64,000 nt of DNA from Clavaria fumosa (GCA_951802425.1 OX637804.1:1178001-1242000); one strand, 5' to 3'; positions 1-11,275 are shown, counted from the first letter of the stretch. A program made the numbers and translations. Notes: generated by a model from the sequence alone, not told the origin.

Positions 1-1161
1 TAGGAGGTATGCAGGCTCCAGCTCACTTGATGCCAGTCCTGAGACAGCCGCGGGCTGGGAATTAAGGGAAGGAAATGGTGTTGCTAGCGTCGAACGTCTA
101 CGTCTACGTCTACGTCTACGCCTGCACCAGATTACGAAAATGACGGTGAGGGCAAGTAGAATGGGGATGATTATTATGGTGATGACACCAACAGAAATAC
201 TGTGTGATATGGGAGGGAAGTTGGGAGAAGAGGACACTTTTGGCGAGGCAAATTGGGACCTTGTGGGTCGTGGGGTAAAAGTCAAAGTCGCCACAGTGGA
301 CGTTGGGGAGAGCATTGTCGGCGAGACAACCAGGTTTGAGCTATTGAGTTGATTAGCACATGTTGGAGCTCAAAGGATCAATCATACTTGAGAGCAACGG
401 TCAGGAAATTGCCTGTGGGAAAGCTGGTGGTAGGTCTGATGATCTTTGAGTCAGTACACGTAGCAGACGTGTATAAGGAGACACACATAGTATTCTGGAC
501 GGAAGTCGCGATGGTGGGTGTGGTTCGAGTATAATATGCAAATCCACTCAATGGTAGCCGACTCCTATGGGGACATCAATGGTTAAACGACGGCTCGTCG
601 CTGTTGCGTCGAGGAAGTGAAACGGAAAGTCCACGGTCGTAAGAAACAACTTGCACCAGGAAGCTGTCGTCGGAAAATTAACTTGGCAAGATTCTCGAAG
701 TCTGGGAGCCGGCCTGTCGCTGGAGTGTGAATGGCGAGCGCAACTGCGGTCGGAATTGCAAGAGCAAAGGAGTGCCCTGCAAGGCTGTACCTTGGGCAAC
801 ACTTATTGGGTCGGGAATCGCAAATGTGATGCAGATATTGAGATGCGGCTCATTGAGCCCGACTCCCTGCGTTTTCGCTATCGTGACGATGTGGGATAGG
901 ACATCATAGATGCAGGATGTTGTCCACCCCGAGCCTCCACTTCTCTGTGGCACTGAACAACACGCTTGCACACAACTATGACCGTCCGCAGAACAGCAGT
1001 AGGTCAGACCAATCAGGTTTTTTGCAAGTGTGTGAATGGATACCTTGATGCACTGTTGATCAGTTGATGTCGCAGCCACAATTGACCGCCTTTATTGTCA
1101 TCTGTTTGCTAGCCGACAGCAAACAAGGCCAAATCACTGGTCTCCTCATCACCGTACACAA
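1..1161. other. No supported gene; short hexamer run near 93-121
   Basis: Open frames on both strands are short, overlap one another and resemble no family I know. The only visible structure is a short run of the hexamer CGTCTA at about 93-121. This stretch is the upstream side of the TFIIA gamma gene and may hold its promoter, but no clear TATA element was identified. Confidence 0.5.
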
Positions 1162-1768
1162 ATGGCATCTGCATACTACGAATTCTACCGCGGCTCCTCG
1201 TGCGTGCGCCTTCCTTCCCTTCGTGCCAAAGCCCGTCGTCGTCGACGACGACGAACTCCCCTAGCGAACCGTGACTGACGAAACCCCCGCCCCTGGCAGG
1301 CTTGGCATGGCGCTCACGGACTCGCTCGACGAGCTCATCACGAGCGGCGCCATCACGCCGCAGCTCGCGATGAAGGTCCTCCAGCAGGTGATGACTCTTC
1401 TCTCGCATGCCGTCTGCTCACCCTCGCTGACTGACGCCCACGCCGCTGGCGTACCACGACGGCACAGTTCGATAAGAGCCTCGCGGACACGATGGTCCGT
1501 CAGGTAAAGACCAAGACCACGCTCAAGGTGTGTCCCCCTCTTCCCTCTCCCTCATGCTCAGCCCATCCACCCATCCCGGATCGTTGCCAACCTTGCTGCT
1601 GCTGCCGCGTAGGGCCACCTGCACACGTACCGCCTCTGCGACGACGTGTGGACCTTCATCGTCAAGGACCCCGCGTTTAAGATGGAGTGCAACGAGGTCG
1701 TCAGTGCGCCGCGCGTGAAGATCATCGCGTGCAAGAACGGCGACGCCGTCGAAGCAGGGAAGAAGTAG
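1162..1768 (+). CDS. TOA2: Transcription initiation factor IIA, small (gamma) subunit
   Basis: TFIIA gamma pairs with the large TFIIA subunit and stabilises TBP on TATA promoters in the nucleus. Four exons are read: 1162-1199, 1300-1387, 1468-1527 and 1613-1768, with GT...AG introns and matching phases, giving 113 residues, within the family's usual 105-125. The start YYEFYR followed by [13 protein letters not shown] and [14 protein letters not shown] matches the N-terminal helical bundle of TFIIA gamma. [11 protein letters not shown] followed by VKIIACK matches the C-terminal beta-barrel. The ATG at 1162 was chosen because it directly precedes the conserved YYEFYR. The first intron (100 bp) is longer than the other two (80 and 85 bp). 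The recognition is strong across the whole length; only the exact start is less certain. Confidence 0.93.
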
Positions 1769-2122
1769 CGCGCGAGCTGGTGGTCGCCGCATATGGCGAA
1801 GAGGGCGCCCTTGGCTTCACGCGCACGCTTACCCACACACTCTTCATCACCTGTCAAGATTGTCGTGCCGCGACGGGCGCCGGCAAGCTCGGGAGAGTTG
1901 GAGGCGGCGTGTACAGCACCATGGGATTTGGCGGCGTAGACACGACCCCCACTCTCTATTGTGCATTAGCAAGCTTATCAATAAAGTATCGAACACTTTT
2001 GTATGATCAACTGCTTTCTCAAGGACAACAACTCTCATATATACAAATCTTCGCACACGAGGCGCCTATTCAACAAGTACGTTTCAGAAGTCAAATCTGT
2101 TGATTCTACACCGAAAACACAT

Positions 2123-2989
2123 TCAGAACTTGACTTTGCTAACAGTGTTGGCAAATGTGGTTCCTTGGATGGTCGCAATCTCGAGCTCTAGCTTCGTGGG
2201 CATGCGCGACCCATCCGTCCCGGCAAACGTCCCGGCTCCCCAAGGCGAACCTAGCAAAAACATGTCACAAACCTGACGACTGCCAAAACGAACCAGAACA
2301 TCAAACGCACCTCCATGGACCTCGGAAAGCGATGTGAGCTGCGGGAAGGCCGGCGCATAGCCGAGCGGAACAAAGATGATGCCGTGGTGCGCATACGTGG
2401 AGAGGGCGGCGATGAAGGTGCTCTCCTGCCCGCCGCCGTGGCCCGCAGTGGACACGAACATGCCGGCGTACTTGCCCGCAAGCTTCCCGCCGGCCCAGAG
2501 CTGGCCCGTTGCGTCCCAGAAGGCCTGCGTGGGAAGATTCAGCGTGAGATCGAGGAAAGCTGGCGTGCTACTTTTACCTTCCATTGGGCGGGAAAATTGC
2601 CGTACCGCGTGGGTACGCCGAAGAGGAAGGCGTCATATTCGGCTAGGATGGCAGGTGTGATTTCCGGGAGGCCAGGCTTAGGCGGCGCATGCATTTTGGT
2701 GAGCACCTCCGCAGGGAGCGTCTCTGGGATTCTGGATAAAAGATAATCAGCAAACACGGAAAGTCGGGGAAGAGAATTGAATGGGTACTGGTAGACATCA
2801 AGCTTGTATGGCGTCCCTAGGGTGGCAAAGCCCTTTTCGACGCCATCCTTGATCGCCTCCGACACTGCGTACGGTGAGTTCGACAGGGGGTGTGAGAAGT
2901 GGGTGAAACCTACATTTGGAGATGTGTCCGTACAGGGAGTAGGTGACAATAGCGACCTTGATGGGTCGTGGTTCAGTGATAGAGGCCAT
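2123..2989 (-). CDS. PST2: WrbA/Pst2-like flavodoxin-fold NAD(P)H:quinone oxidoreductase
   Basis: Members of this family bind FMN and carry out two-electron reduction of quinones, protecting against oxidative stress; fungal homologues are cytosolic or eisosome-associated. Exons on the minus strand are 2989-2914, 2864-2578, 2524-2311 and 2250-2123, with introns of 49, 53 and 60 bp and consistent phases, giving 234 residues (family about 200). The N-terminal [12 protein letters not shown] is the FMN phosphate-binding loop. [26 protein letters not shown] and [11 protein letters not shown] are hallmark WrbA segments, and [10 protein letters not shown] follows near the C-terminus. The start at 2989 leaves only ten residues before the first beta strand. 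No defect was seen. Which of the yeast paralogues (Pst2, Rfs1, Ycp4) is closest cannot be decided by eye. Confidence 0.92.
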
Positions 2990-4022
2990 GGCTGTTATGC
3001 TAGTTGGTGGTTGGGGGTGAGATGAACTGAACACACCTGGTGACCGGTGACCTTTTATACATTGGATCGACGGGAAGAGCATTTCTATAAAAGGTAAATG
3101 ACGTTGCTGACGAATCATCAACGGCGGGAAATCATTGCCTTTTGGGAAATACCTTATCTGACTCAGCAATCGATGGTGTGATTGGTCAGCGCCAATTTAT
3201 CGATGTGTGGGAACGCATTACTCTTACTCTTGACAGGGGGGGGGGGACATGACCAACATGCGGAGTCTCGTTGACCGCAAGTGGAAGCTCGGGATTCACA
3301 TCTGAATCGGACTCCGATGGACCCGAGGGCAAGCGCGCAACGTTCAATAGTCAAGATAGTCAAGTAGACAACGCACCACTTGACAATCAGTCCTCATTTC
3401 TACGAACCAAGCAAATGTATTGCAAAACGCAGAGACTGTAAAGAGGGTTATTTTGTACACAAGAAACCATATCCAAGACCTGTTCAGTAGAGCTCCACCC
3501 GCGACATGTATGAGAATATTAAAGCCAAAGAAAAAGCGAATGAGTGGGATGAGAGAGGGGTGGAGTGTTCTAGTATATGCCTGCTCCATTCTGCCACGGC
3601 GTGAGTAAGAGACAGCCCCATTGTGCTTTACCGGCGAGCGACAACAGACTAAGAACACATGCACTTAACAGCAAACACGATTTTTCACATCTTCTTGAGC
3701 TTGCAATCGCTGCAAAACACCGTCCGGCAATCGGAGCAGCGCTACAAGAAAGGAACCTCACATCAGCCCAGTAAAAAAATAGGCTGACAACAGAAACACC
3801 CACATAGCCAAACATGAACGGCATTTGACAGTTCTGACAAAGTCGCCCAACGATACGTCTCGTCAAGTCGGTATGTCGACATCCCGCAATTTGCGCAGGA
3901 CTCGTGGGAACGCTCCCTGCGACGATGTTTCAATTTAGGAATTTCAAGCATGGGAAGGAAATAAATCCGCACAGAACAACCTGCGTACAGCCAGCATAGC
4001 CTAGCAGGCGCAATAAAAAACC
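2990..4022. other. Non-coding stretch between the flavoprotein and RBR genes
   Basis: No reading frame here resembles a known protein. It should contain the upstream region of the flavoprotein gene and the 3' end of the minus-strand RBR gene. A run of eleven or so G residues lies near 3236-3247. Nothing else stands out. Confidence 0.4.
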
Positions 4023-5335
4023 TTAGTCAAACCACACAAAAAAAAAACGGACCTTGACTGGCTGCCTCTTCATAGCCGCCGCGCGCGCGGTCCACCGCGT
4101 GCATTTGCATGTCTTCCACGGCGCACGGCAAATATAGCAGAACTGCGTGCGGCATCTGCACGTCATGTGGAAGCACCCATATGTCCGTTCCACCAGCTCC
4201 TCGCACCCAGGGCACCGCACCCACCCGCACCCCTGCGCGACCGCGAGTGCGTGCCGCTCGCTCCGGTCCACCGTGCAGGTGTGTCCCCGCGGGACGACCT
4301 CGGTGCTATTGCCATTCGTGCTCCCGCGCGGGGTGGAGGGGCCCGACGAGGCGGACCCGCCGGATGACGAAGGCGAGGCGGGCGACGACGACGAGGGCGT
4401 CAAGGGCACCGACCCCACGCGTCCACTGCACCGTCCACACGTGCGTGCGCCACATTCGGGCTGCGGACACGTGCGCACCGTCGCAGGCGACGTCGAGCCC
4501 GCGCCCGAGCGCGCATTGCTGTCGTCTGGGTCGCGCGCGCCGAGGAAGCGGCTGCACGTCGGGCTTGCGCAGTACACGCGGCGCTGTGTGGTGTATTCGA
4601 CTTCACGCTCGACGAACGCGTCGGCGAGCGCGGGGGGGAGGTGAGGGCGGGCGACTGTCGCGAATGGGATCGGCTTGAGGCAGCATTGCGGTGGGTACGA
4701 GGCCTCGTCGCGCACGGCGGACTCGTAGGCTTGTGTGAGGCACGTTGTGTCGAGGTGGTGCCCACAAGGCAGCGCCACGGTGGCTGAGTCTTCGCAGACT
4801 ACGCAGAGGTTTGTTGGGCTTGTACCGCTCCTATATTTGGGGAGGGGAGAATGGATGAGAGAGGGGGATTAAGGAGGGAGACTGCGACGCACTCATCCGT
4901 AGGAGGTTCTGGGGGGGATGGTAGAGAATCGGGTGTTTCAGGAGTAGTGTCGGTCGATGGTGCTGATTCATCAGGTGAAGCGGGCCCGTCTTTGAAGAGT
5001 TTGAGGAGTAAAAAAACAAAAAGCACCGAGAAGGAACCCCAAAAGAAACAGTGCTTTAGCATGGCCAGCGACATTGGTAAGAAAAGGAGGTGAAAGGACA
5101 CGAAACTGTTCAAGGCAAGTGTTAGAAACAGCAATGTCTGTGCGATAACGTGCTGTTCCGCGCGTCTAAAGACAAATGTTCGCGGCGGATCAGCAGGAGA
5201 CGAGACGGAGCAATAGGGAAGGGAGCGGCGGGGGTGGTAAACTGAGACGCACGATAACGAATCGCCTAGGCGTGTCTCCTCTGCCTGCGACGACGAGTCT
5301 GTTACTTGTGGTTCCTCGACATGGGTGATAGCCAT
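4023..5335 (-). CDS. Membrane-anchored RBR-type E3 ubiquitin ligase
   Basis: RBR ligases take ubiquitin from an E2 onto a RING2 cysteine before passing it to the substrate. Exons are 5335-4893 and 4830-4023 (62-bp intron, split GAG codon), giving 416 residues. Residues 1-60 are polar; about 63-86 and 96-113 are strongly hydrophobic and predict two membrane segments or a hairpin; a Pro/Ser/Thr linker follows. RING1 starts near residue 157 (CVVC...CGHH). The IBR contains VYCASPTCSRFLG and CPQPECGARTC, interrupted by a Ser/Pro-rich insertion. RING2 reads RCPGCEELVERTYGCFHMTC, so the catalytic cysteine in GCFHM is present, followed by CYIC and CKC. The tail after CKC is short and low-complexity, so a 3' intron is possible. 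A related RBR gene lies about 2 kb away on the other strand. Substrate and membrane are unknown. Confidence 0.85.
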
Positions 5336-6824
5336 CTTGGACAGGTTCGAAGAGAAGGGGTTGCTTGCTTTTTAACGCCTCGGGCGGGCAGAGCAGTTCA
5401 CAGGACACGCGCCGAGTCAACTCTTTTCCGCGAGGCTGTACATAATTGCTATTTATGGTAAACTCTCAGGTTAAATCACATCAAATTAGCATCTAAACCG
5501 AAGTTCACAGGGCGCTTCCGTTTCACTTTCACATTTAACAGCAAAAAAGAGAAAAAATAACAAGGGAACAAAAAGGGTGGTCGAATTACAGGCTGTGTTG
5601 AGATCCTTCTTTTTTTTTCATTTTTTTTTCATTCAGACCCGTTGTCGCTTTTCACAGAGTTGCGACAGTCCGCAACCGCGAATTCCAGTTGAAGAGACAA
5701 GCGTTGATGAGAGTCCTCTTCGCCGTAGCGAGGTGCGGGGAAAATACGTGGCACGCGACCAATTCCAACGCACCTTGCTCAGGGTTCGAATCCGCAGAAA
5801 TGACTTGCCATCACCCTATCAGACTTCCCCGCAGTCAGGGCATGGATACCAGGCGGGGATGTTGGTCCGCGAAAAGCACAGCAGCGTTTTCTTCCATCAC
5901 TCGGACTCGAACACGCATGCACTATCTTGAGTCCAGTTGACTCACTACTCACTACTCAGCGCTGTACTCAGCACTCAGGGATGGAGATTTGATGCTTAGC
6001 TGGCTGCGGAGTCGATCGCGCCGCTCTTGAGTCAAAGGCCGCAGGGCGGCAGGCACGCTGGAACTGGGGAACGTTCTATCTTGTCGTTCCTGGCAGAACA
6101 AAACAATAGCTACTCCGTGGCCAAACCTTTTGGCGTCACAAAAGCAGAGTTGAGTGGTGAACGTAATGAAGACGCTACCTGTGTCTTTCGGCGGTGTGCC
6201 ACTGGCGCATCCTGTCACTCAAAGAGTCATTGCAATCCCAAGAGCAGGACAAATCGCACCGCACCGGGAAAAAAAAAGGTGAAGTCCTTTCCATCACGAT
6301 ACTCCTAGAATTATATTCCTCTGAAATACCGCTGGGCACTGTTCAACCTAAATTCCTGTCCTGAGATTAAGATCAGGGGATTCAGCGCATATTCAGCGCT
6401 CGGACCTGGACGAGGAGAATGTTCGCATCACATCAACCGACAGCATTGTGCAGCAACGTCAGGTAAATCACGTGTGAAACTAGAAGCCCCTATTACTGCC
6501 AAGTGGCATGCAGCAATCTGTCCAGCCCACGTCCAGTCGCGTACTAGCAAACTTTAACGCACACCGCATACATGCACCGCATGTCTAAAGGGGCATCTAA
6601 TAGCAGAAGAAGCAAACAGCTTTGTGTTATCGAAGAAGCAGCAATAAGGTCGAGTCCCCGACTCCTCGCGACTCGCCGAAGTAATTCCATCGTCGCTGGC
6701 AGAAGGGAAGATGCAATTAATGGGGCTCAACCAGGTGTGGCCAAGCTCGAAAAACTTGTCGTTGCGTCTGTCTGTCTCGCCCACTTCATCTGGATGCGCT
6801 CGCGAGATTTGTGCCTCGCTTTGA
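5336..6824. other. Intergenic region between divergent RBR genes
   Basis: No gene is supported here. The two RBR genes point away from this stretch, so it should hold both promoters and probably the unplaced first exon of the plus-strand gene. T-rich runs occur near 5610-5632. Several short open frames are of random composition. Confidence 0.4.
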
Positions 6825-7676
6825 TTCAACTCGGACGAGCTCTATATTCTTGGGAAAGCCAATTCGTCACAGATTGCTTTGCTTCGGTCATTGCTGTGTG
6901 GTCTTTCGTCTTCGGAGGAAGGGCCCTCGCATTGCTTCCCTGGTTCATGTTTACCCTCCGTAATCGAGCTTCAGGAATTGCGCAACGCTCTGCGGTAATC
7001 AAGAAGGAAGATACTGAAATTTGGTATATTCATCCGTCTAGACCCTTGCGCTGGAAATGGTCTGAAATCACCTATTCACAGTCCTGCGGTCGAGTGTGTC
7101 GTCTGCCAAGACGACTTCCACGGCGAGCCCCCCATACACACTCCCTGCGGTCACATCTTCCACACAGACTGCGTGGGCCGCCTCTTCGAGGCCGCCGGCA
7201 AAGACGAGTCGCTCTTCCCGCCCCGCTGCTGCGGGCGGACAATCCCCCTCCAGGCCGTGCAGACACACATCCCGCCCCAGGTGCTCGCCCTGCACCTCGA
7301 GAAGACGCGCGAGCTCACGACGGTGAACCGGGTGTACTGCGCCAACCGCAGCTGTGCGCGCTTCCTCGGGCGCAAGGACGAGCGCCAGAACCCGCGGGCG
7401 TACCGCTGTCCGCGCCCCGGGTGCCGCACGCGCACGTGCGCGCGCTGCAAGCGTGCTGTGGGCGACGTCGTCGACCACGCATGCGCGTATGCAAGAGAGG
7501 ACGAGATGGTCCTGCGCTTGGGCGCGCGGTTCGGCTGGACTCGCTGTCCGGGCTGCGAGCAGGTGGTCGAGCGGCGCGCCGGGTGCTTTCATATCACCTG
7601 TCGATGCGGCACGCAGTTTTGTTATCTCTGCGCGGCACTCTGGAAGTCTTGTAATTGTCCCCGGTGGGCTGCGTGA
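6825..7676 (+). CDS. RBR-type E3 ubiquitin ligase (5' end unresolved)
   Basis: Two exons are supported: an open frame 6825-6994 ending in ELQELRNALR, then, after an intron at 6995-7081 (split CGT codon), 7082-7676. There is an in-frame stop just before 6825 and no ATG in the first exon, so at least one upstream exon is missing from this model. The second exon encodes a complete RING1-IBR-RING2 unit: CVVCQDDF...CGHIFHTDC, then VYCANRSCARFLG and CPRPGCRTRTC, then RCPGCEQVVERRAGCFHITCRCGTQFCYLC ending in CNC. The catalytic cysteine of RING2 (in GCFHI) is present. The RFLG motif and RING2 closely resemble the minus-strand RBR gene at 4023-5335, so the two look like diverged paralogues. Unlike that gene, no membrane segment can be placed here because the N-terminus is unresolved. 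Confidence 0.82.
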
Positions 7677-8384
7677 TTAATAGTAGCCTCGATTCTTGGT
7701 TTGAGTCACATCTCAATAACAACCTTGATATAATCTATCCAAGCATAGTGACGCCCACATGTTCAAAGCCGATCTCGTGAAGGGCTGATCTCGTAAGAGA
7801 GGGCAGCGCTACTCACTTGCCGAGGGCAGGCGGCAGGGCAAAGCAAGGGTAAATGATAAACGTATTCATTCCCTACAAGAACCTCTGGACTCGAGACCAG
7901 CCCCTCTCGCCAATGAGAGTCGAAGGAGCAGAGAACGAGAGAACGTTCATCGGCCTAACTCTAGGTGACCAGTCGGTTCCCAGAAATTGCATCATTTGTC
8001 ATGCAAAATTATACCTTTCCCAGGATTTCGGGTTGTTTGTTTGGGAGAAAATGAGTGACCCAGGTGAGACATCCTCGCGCAATGTGCGAGTGATGTGCGT
8101 GTGCCGCCGATGCAGGCGATTGGGGGGGGGGCACGGCAGCCTTGTGTAATAGCGTGTGTTCTCAAGGGCGGAGACATGGGCGACGCGGTGGTGGGAGGGC
8201 GGTGTTGGCAAGGGGGAAGGAATGGTGCGTGAAGGGAACTGGGGCACAACGTAGATATAGCGCAAGGCAAGACTCGGAGAAAGAGGTAGATTATTTTTCT
8301 TTAACCCATAATACCACTTTTGGCTCGAAAGATCCTGGGTGAACAATTAGAAAGCGTTCTAGCAAAGGTAAGGACTTGATGAAG
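7677..8384. other. Intergenic, no gene seen
   Basis: Short open frames only. The stretch separates the plus-strand RBR gene from the minus-strand actin pseudogene and shows no recognisable protein, RNA or repeat. Confidence 0.4.
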
Positions 8385-8917
8385 GAAGGATGGACAAGTG
8401 CTGCGATGAACAATGCCAGGTCCAGTTTCATCGTATTCTTGCCGGGTGCACCACATGTTTTGGAACGAACTAAGAGAACCCAAATTTGATCCCCCTATCC
8501 AGACAGAGTACTCCCTGTTGGGGGGCGCAACAATCTTGACCTGAATGCCAAGTCAGCCGCTTGTCAAGTGGAAAGTTAGAGGTAGCCTCGCCTTCGTGTT
8601 CCTCGGGCAGAGCATGGTAATGATCTGGCCATTAGGCAACTCATAGACCTTTGAATGTGCCCGGCAGTCTGCAATTCCCGTTCAAAATCCAACGCAACAT
8701 AACATAACATTTGTTTGATATCCTTGACAATTGCCCGCTCAGCTGCGGTGGGGAAGGGATATCCAAATTTCAAATCCTTGATGAGGGCATCCGTCAAACC
8801 ATGTCCAGCAAGATGCAAGCTCAAAATGGCATGCGGGAGCGCGGACCCGTTACGGACGGGCACACACACGGCTCGAGGAGCATTTTCATCCGCGTGTGAA
8901 AACGATTGGATCACCAT
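8385..8917 (-). pseudogene. Actin pseudogene with internal deletion
   Basis: Minus-strand translation matches two parts of actin. From 8917 downward it reads [19 protein letters not shown], then [13 protein letters not shown] and [15 protein letters not shown], the region just after the phosphate-2 loop. A frameshift near 8650 moves the continuation ([10 protein letters not shown]) to another frame. The next roughly 80-90 residues of actin are absent. From about 8537 the C-terminal part resumes as [18 protein letters not shown], then SLSSFQNMW and [13 protein letters not shown]. Several invariant actin residues are changed and no N-terminal half was found. The match is long and collinear, so identity is secure; function as actin is excluded. 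Whether it arose by retrocopying or by decay of a duplicate cannot be told from this segment, although the absence of introns in the matching parts is compatible with retrocopying. Confidence 0.85.
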
Positions 8918-9329
8918 TTAAATGAGTAACTTGTAAGTCGCACCAGCAACTGGAAGAATCAGTTAGGTTGTCGACAGCGAGTTAAAATACAAGAAAACGA
9001 GGCGGCACGCACATCCGTGTTGAGATAGTATCTTGGAGTCAGTGGGAGAAGATGTTTTTCGGTTGTGGGGTATCTGGGTGTCAGAAGAGATGACAGGGAC
9101 TCTACCCCCCGTATCGACTGTTTCATGGCAGTTTTGACCTCGTGGTTGAAGTCACCACTTCTAGTAGCTTATGTCGTCGTCGGTGGGGGGATCATCTACA
9201 GGTGCAACGTTATTTGGATATTGAGGATCCGCCCAAGAGCAACAATTCTGACTGTACCTCCGATTGTTAACGTTTCTAATGATGGTTCGACATTGGCAGT
9301 ATCGATAGATTGCAAGAACAAGTTGGCTG
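8918..9329. other. No gene seen
   Basis: Possible upstream remains of the actin pseudogene and downstream flank of the kinase pseudogene; nothing recognisable in six frames. Confidence 0.35.
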
Positions 9330-11060
9330 TCACCGATGATTAGAATTGGAATGCCCAAGGGACGTGGATAGAACATTACTGCGGTTGACCATCGGCTTTA
9401 TCTCAGGATATATTTCCGAAAAGGGGGGCCTCTTCGAGGGGTCTGGATCCCAACATCTTTCGACGAGTGATCATAATAAGTTATTGGCCAGGAGAGCTGG
9501 GCTGCTCGGTCGTCGTTGTCTGTCACCAACAACTCGAGGCAGAACGGACTCTAGCACATCGCGAAAGGGGGAACCTCTCCGGAATAGAGTTCCCAAGCAG
9601 TGACTGCGAAACTGTAGACGTCGCAGGGTGGCTTCAATGGCTCTCCATCCAAGCGTTCCGACGCCATCCAGCGAAGCGTTCCTGCAGTACTTTGATTCGA
9701 GGTTCTTCTGCTCGTCATTGAGGAGAGCGTGACCTGAACCTGTGATAAACCAAGATCCGCCACAAGTGCTTTCCCGTCATCTGCAATAAGAATATTGACC
9801 CGCAACGCCACTTGTGAGCTGACAAGAAGACTGTGACACGAAGATAGATAGACAGACAGCTTTGACGTCAGCATGCATGATCCGCAATCGACGAAGGTAA
9901 TTCATTCCGAGGGTGATTTCGTGCAACTGAACTCCGGGATGAGACAGTATATCACCAAGGGCATTCGTGCTTCAAAGCTCACCATGCGGATTCTGTCAGC
10001 CTGAGGAAATTTCTTCAAGAAATTAAGGGAATTCCCATTTGGGCAAAACTTTCTAACAATAAAGGGCTGAAACTAGTGTGAGTGCACCGCAAAATTCACA
10101 ATCGACATCTACCTGTTCTGCTTCAAGACAAGCGCCATAGAATGGCAGAACATGCGGAAGTCTTGGTCGGCCCCTACATAAAAGGTCGAGGAAGGCAGGA
10201 TTACCAAAGAACGATTTTATCACGTATTGCCTAGAGCGTAGAATCAGGAGTTCGCAATATAACTCAATATTTCCCGCTGCTCACTGTCATATGCCTACGA
10301 TTGAGCACCCGGGCTTCTTCCTTGTGCATTTCCTTCACAGCTACAACCTTCGGAAAATAAATCATTTCTCCGGACGGTGCAGTGAAGGGTGGAAAACTGC
10401 ACCTGGCCATCCCAATCGCCTTGGAAAACACACCCAACCCCCCCGCTGCCGAGACAAATATTTCTGTCGATGTCAACGCCTAAGTTTGCCAAGCTCCAAT
10501 CCGGTACATCGAGTAGACCTGTTTGCCGTGAAAGTCGACGCAAGGCATTGGTAGTCGTATGAATGAAAGTTTCAATTTGGTCTTGCGGAGAACTTGCAGG
10601 CCCGTGATGCTGTGGGCGAATGCTCAGTTAGACGAACACAAGATCCTTGAGTCTTATCTTCATGAAGGCAATTAGAAGTTCTTCGAGTCGATGAATAGGA
10701 TTTCCAAGGCTTTCTTTACGTCAAGACAGGCACTACGTCCCAACAATCATGTTGGATAACACAAGATAACCCGCCGTCGGGAATACCTCTCAAGAATCTG
10801 TACATGGGAAAGTAGACTCTGGCCAGATCCAGCTTGTATCTGGTTCGCAACCGCAATGAGATCACTACATCGATGAAGGAGCGCGTCGCACTGGGACTTC
10901 TGTTCTTGCACGGAATCATAGTAACCCCAAGCTACAGTGAGCGCTTTGTAGGCTACCTGAAACGCGTGAAGGATGACAACAGCGGCGAGGGCCTCCAGAG
11001 CGCTCGAATTCAGGACGCAGCCGACATTTCCTTACAACCATCCAGATTGATTATTTTCAA
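9330..11060 (-). pseudogene. Helical-domain plus TKL-like protein kinase gene, disabled
   Basis: Read on the minus strand. Near 11000-10780 a helical N-terminal segment (ALTVAWGYYDSVQEQKSQCD, then ALLHRCSDLIAVANQ) resembles the four-helix N-terminal domains fused to kinases in Agaricomycetes. The kinase follows in several exons: glycine loop LGSGGVGCVFQGDW (10540-10430), VAVKEMHKEEARVLNR with the lysine, LPHVLPFYGACLE (about 10170-10110), HEITLGMNYLRRLRIMHADVK with the catalytic Asp, NILIADDGKALVADLGLS (DFG changed to DLG), GTLRWMASERL (APE changed to ASE), and CWDPDPSKRPPF near 9430. The gene is broken after EVP by one extra C near 9566 that shifts frame into a stop, and by a TGA near 9470 where family members have Trp. 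The N-terminal frames are also interrupted. It is probably a dead copy; the related segment at 47553-48490 shares its 5' part. Confidence 0.75.
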
Positions 11061-11275
11061 TCACGATACGGCCAACTGACTGAAAGCCGAGAAAAAGTGT
11101 ATTTATACGTCCATACCAAGAGTAACCTAGTAAAACCGTATCTCACTTTCTGCAGATTATGGTGCAAGCCCACACTCTGTTGAACCACGCGGATGTGCCG
11201 ACCAAGGTCAAAGTCATTGAATTTAAATCCAGTAGACGCCCTTCTCGCTTTGGTTCCCTGAACGTCGCGTCTGCT
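10690..11275. repeat. Segmental duplication, copy 1 (partner 48165-48720)
   Basis: The sequence from the leader through the first exons of the kinase pseudogene is repeated with about 10-15 percent differences and small indels at 48165-48720 in the same orientation. Shared stretches include GGCACTACGTCCCAACAATC and CTACAGTGAGCGCTTTGTAG. The outer end, at 11223-11273, is itself an imperfect inverted repeat (TCCAGTAGACGC ... GCGTCTGCTGGA), and in copy 2 only one orientation of that block is kept. Confidence 0.8.
11102..11108 (-). promoter_or_regulatory. TATA-like element upstream of the kinase pseudogene
   Basis: On the minus strand the sequence CGTATAAATACAC lies about 60-100 bp before the first helical coding segment. 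The same element is partly kept in the duplicated copy near 48560 (GTACAAATACAC), where the TATA core is altered. It fits a fungal TATA box by sequence and position only. Confidence 0.4.

Noticed and set aside
678..1079. Minus-strand ORF of 133 codons with several cysteines
   Set aside because: No spacing pattern of a known cysteine domain, overlaps other equally long frames, and no splice or start support.
5780..5810. tRNA T-arm-like GGTTCGAATCC
   Set aside because: Flanking bases do not form the T stem and no D or anticodon arm or acceptor stem can be placed upstream.
6572..7654. 360-codon plus-strand ORF across the RBR gene
   Set aside because: Its second half is the RBR exon read out of frame and the junction region is an intron of the RBR gene; the upstream part shows no similarity.
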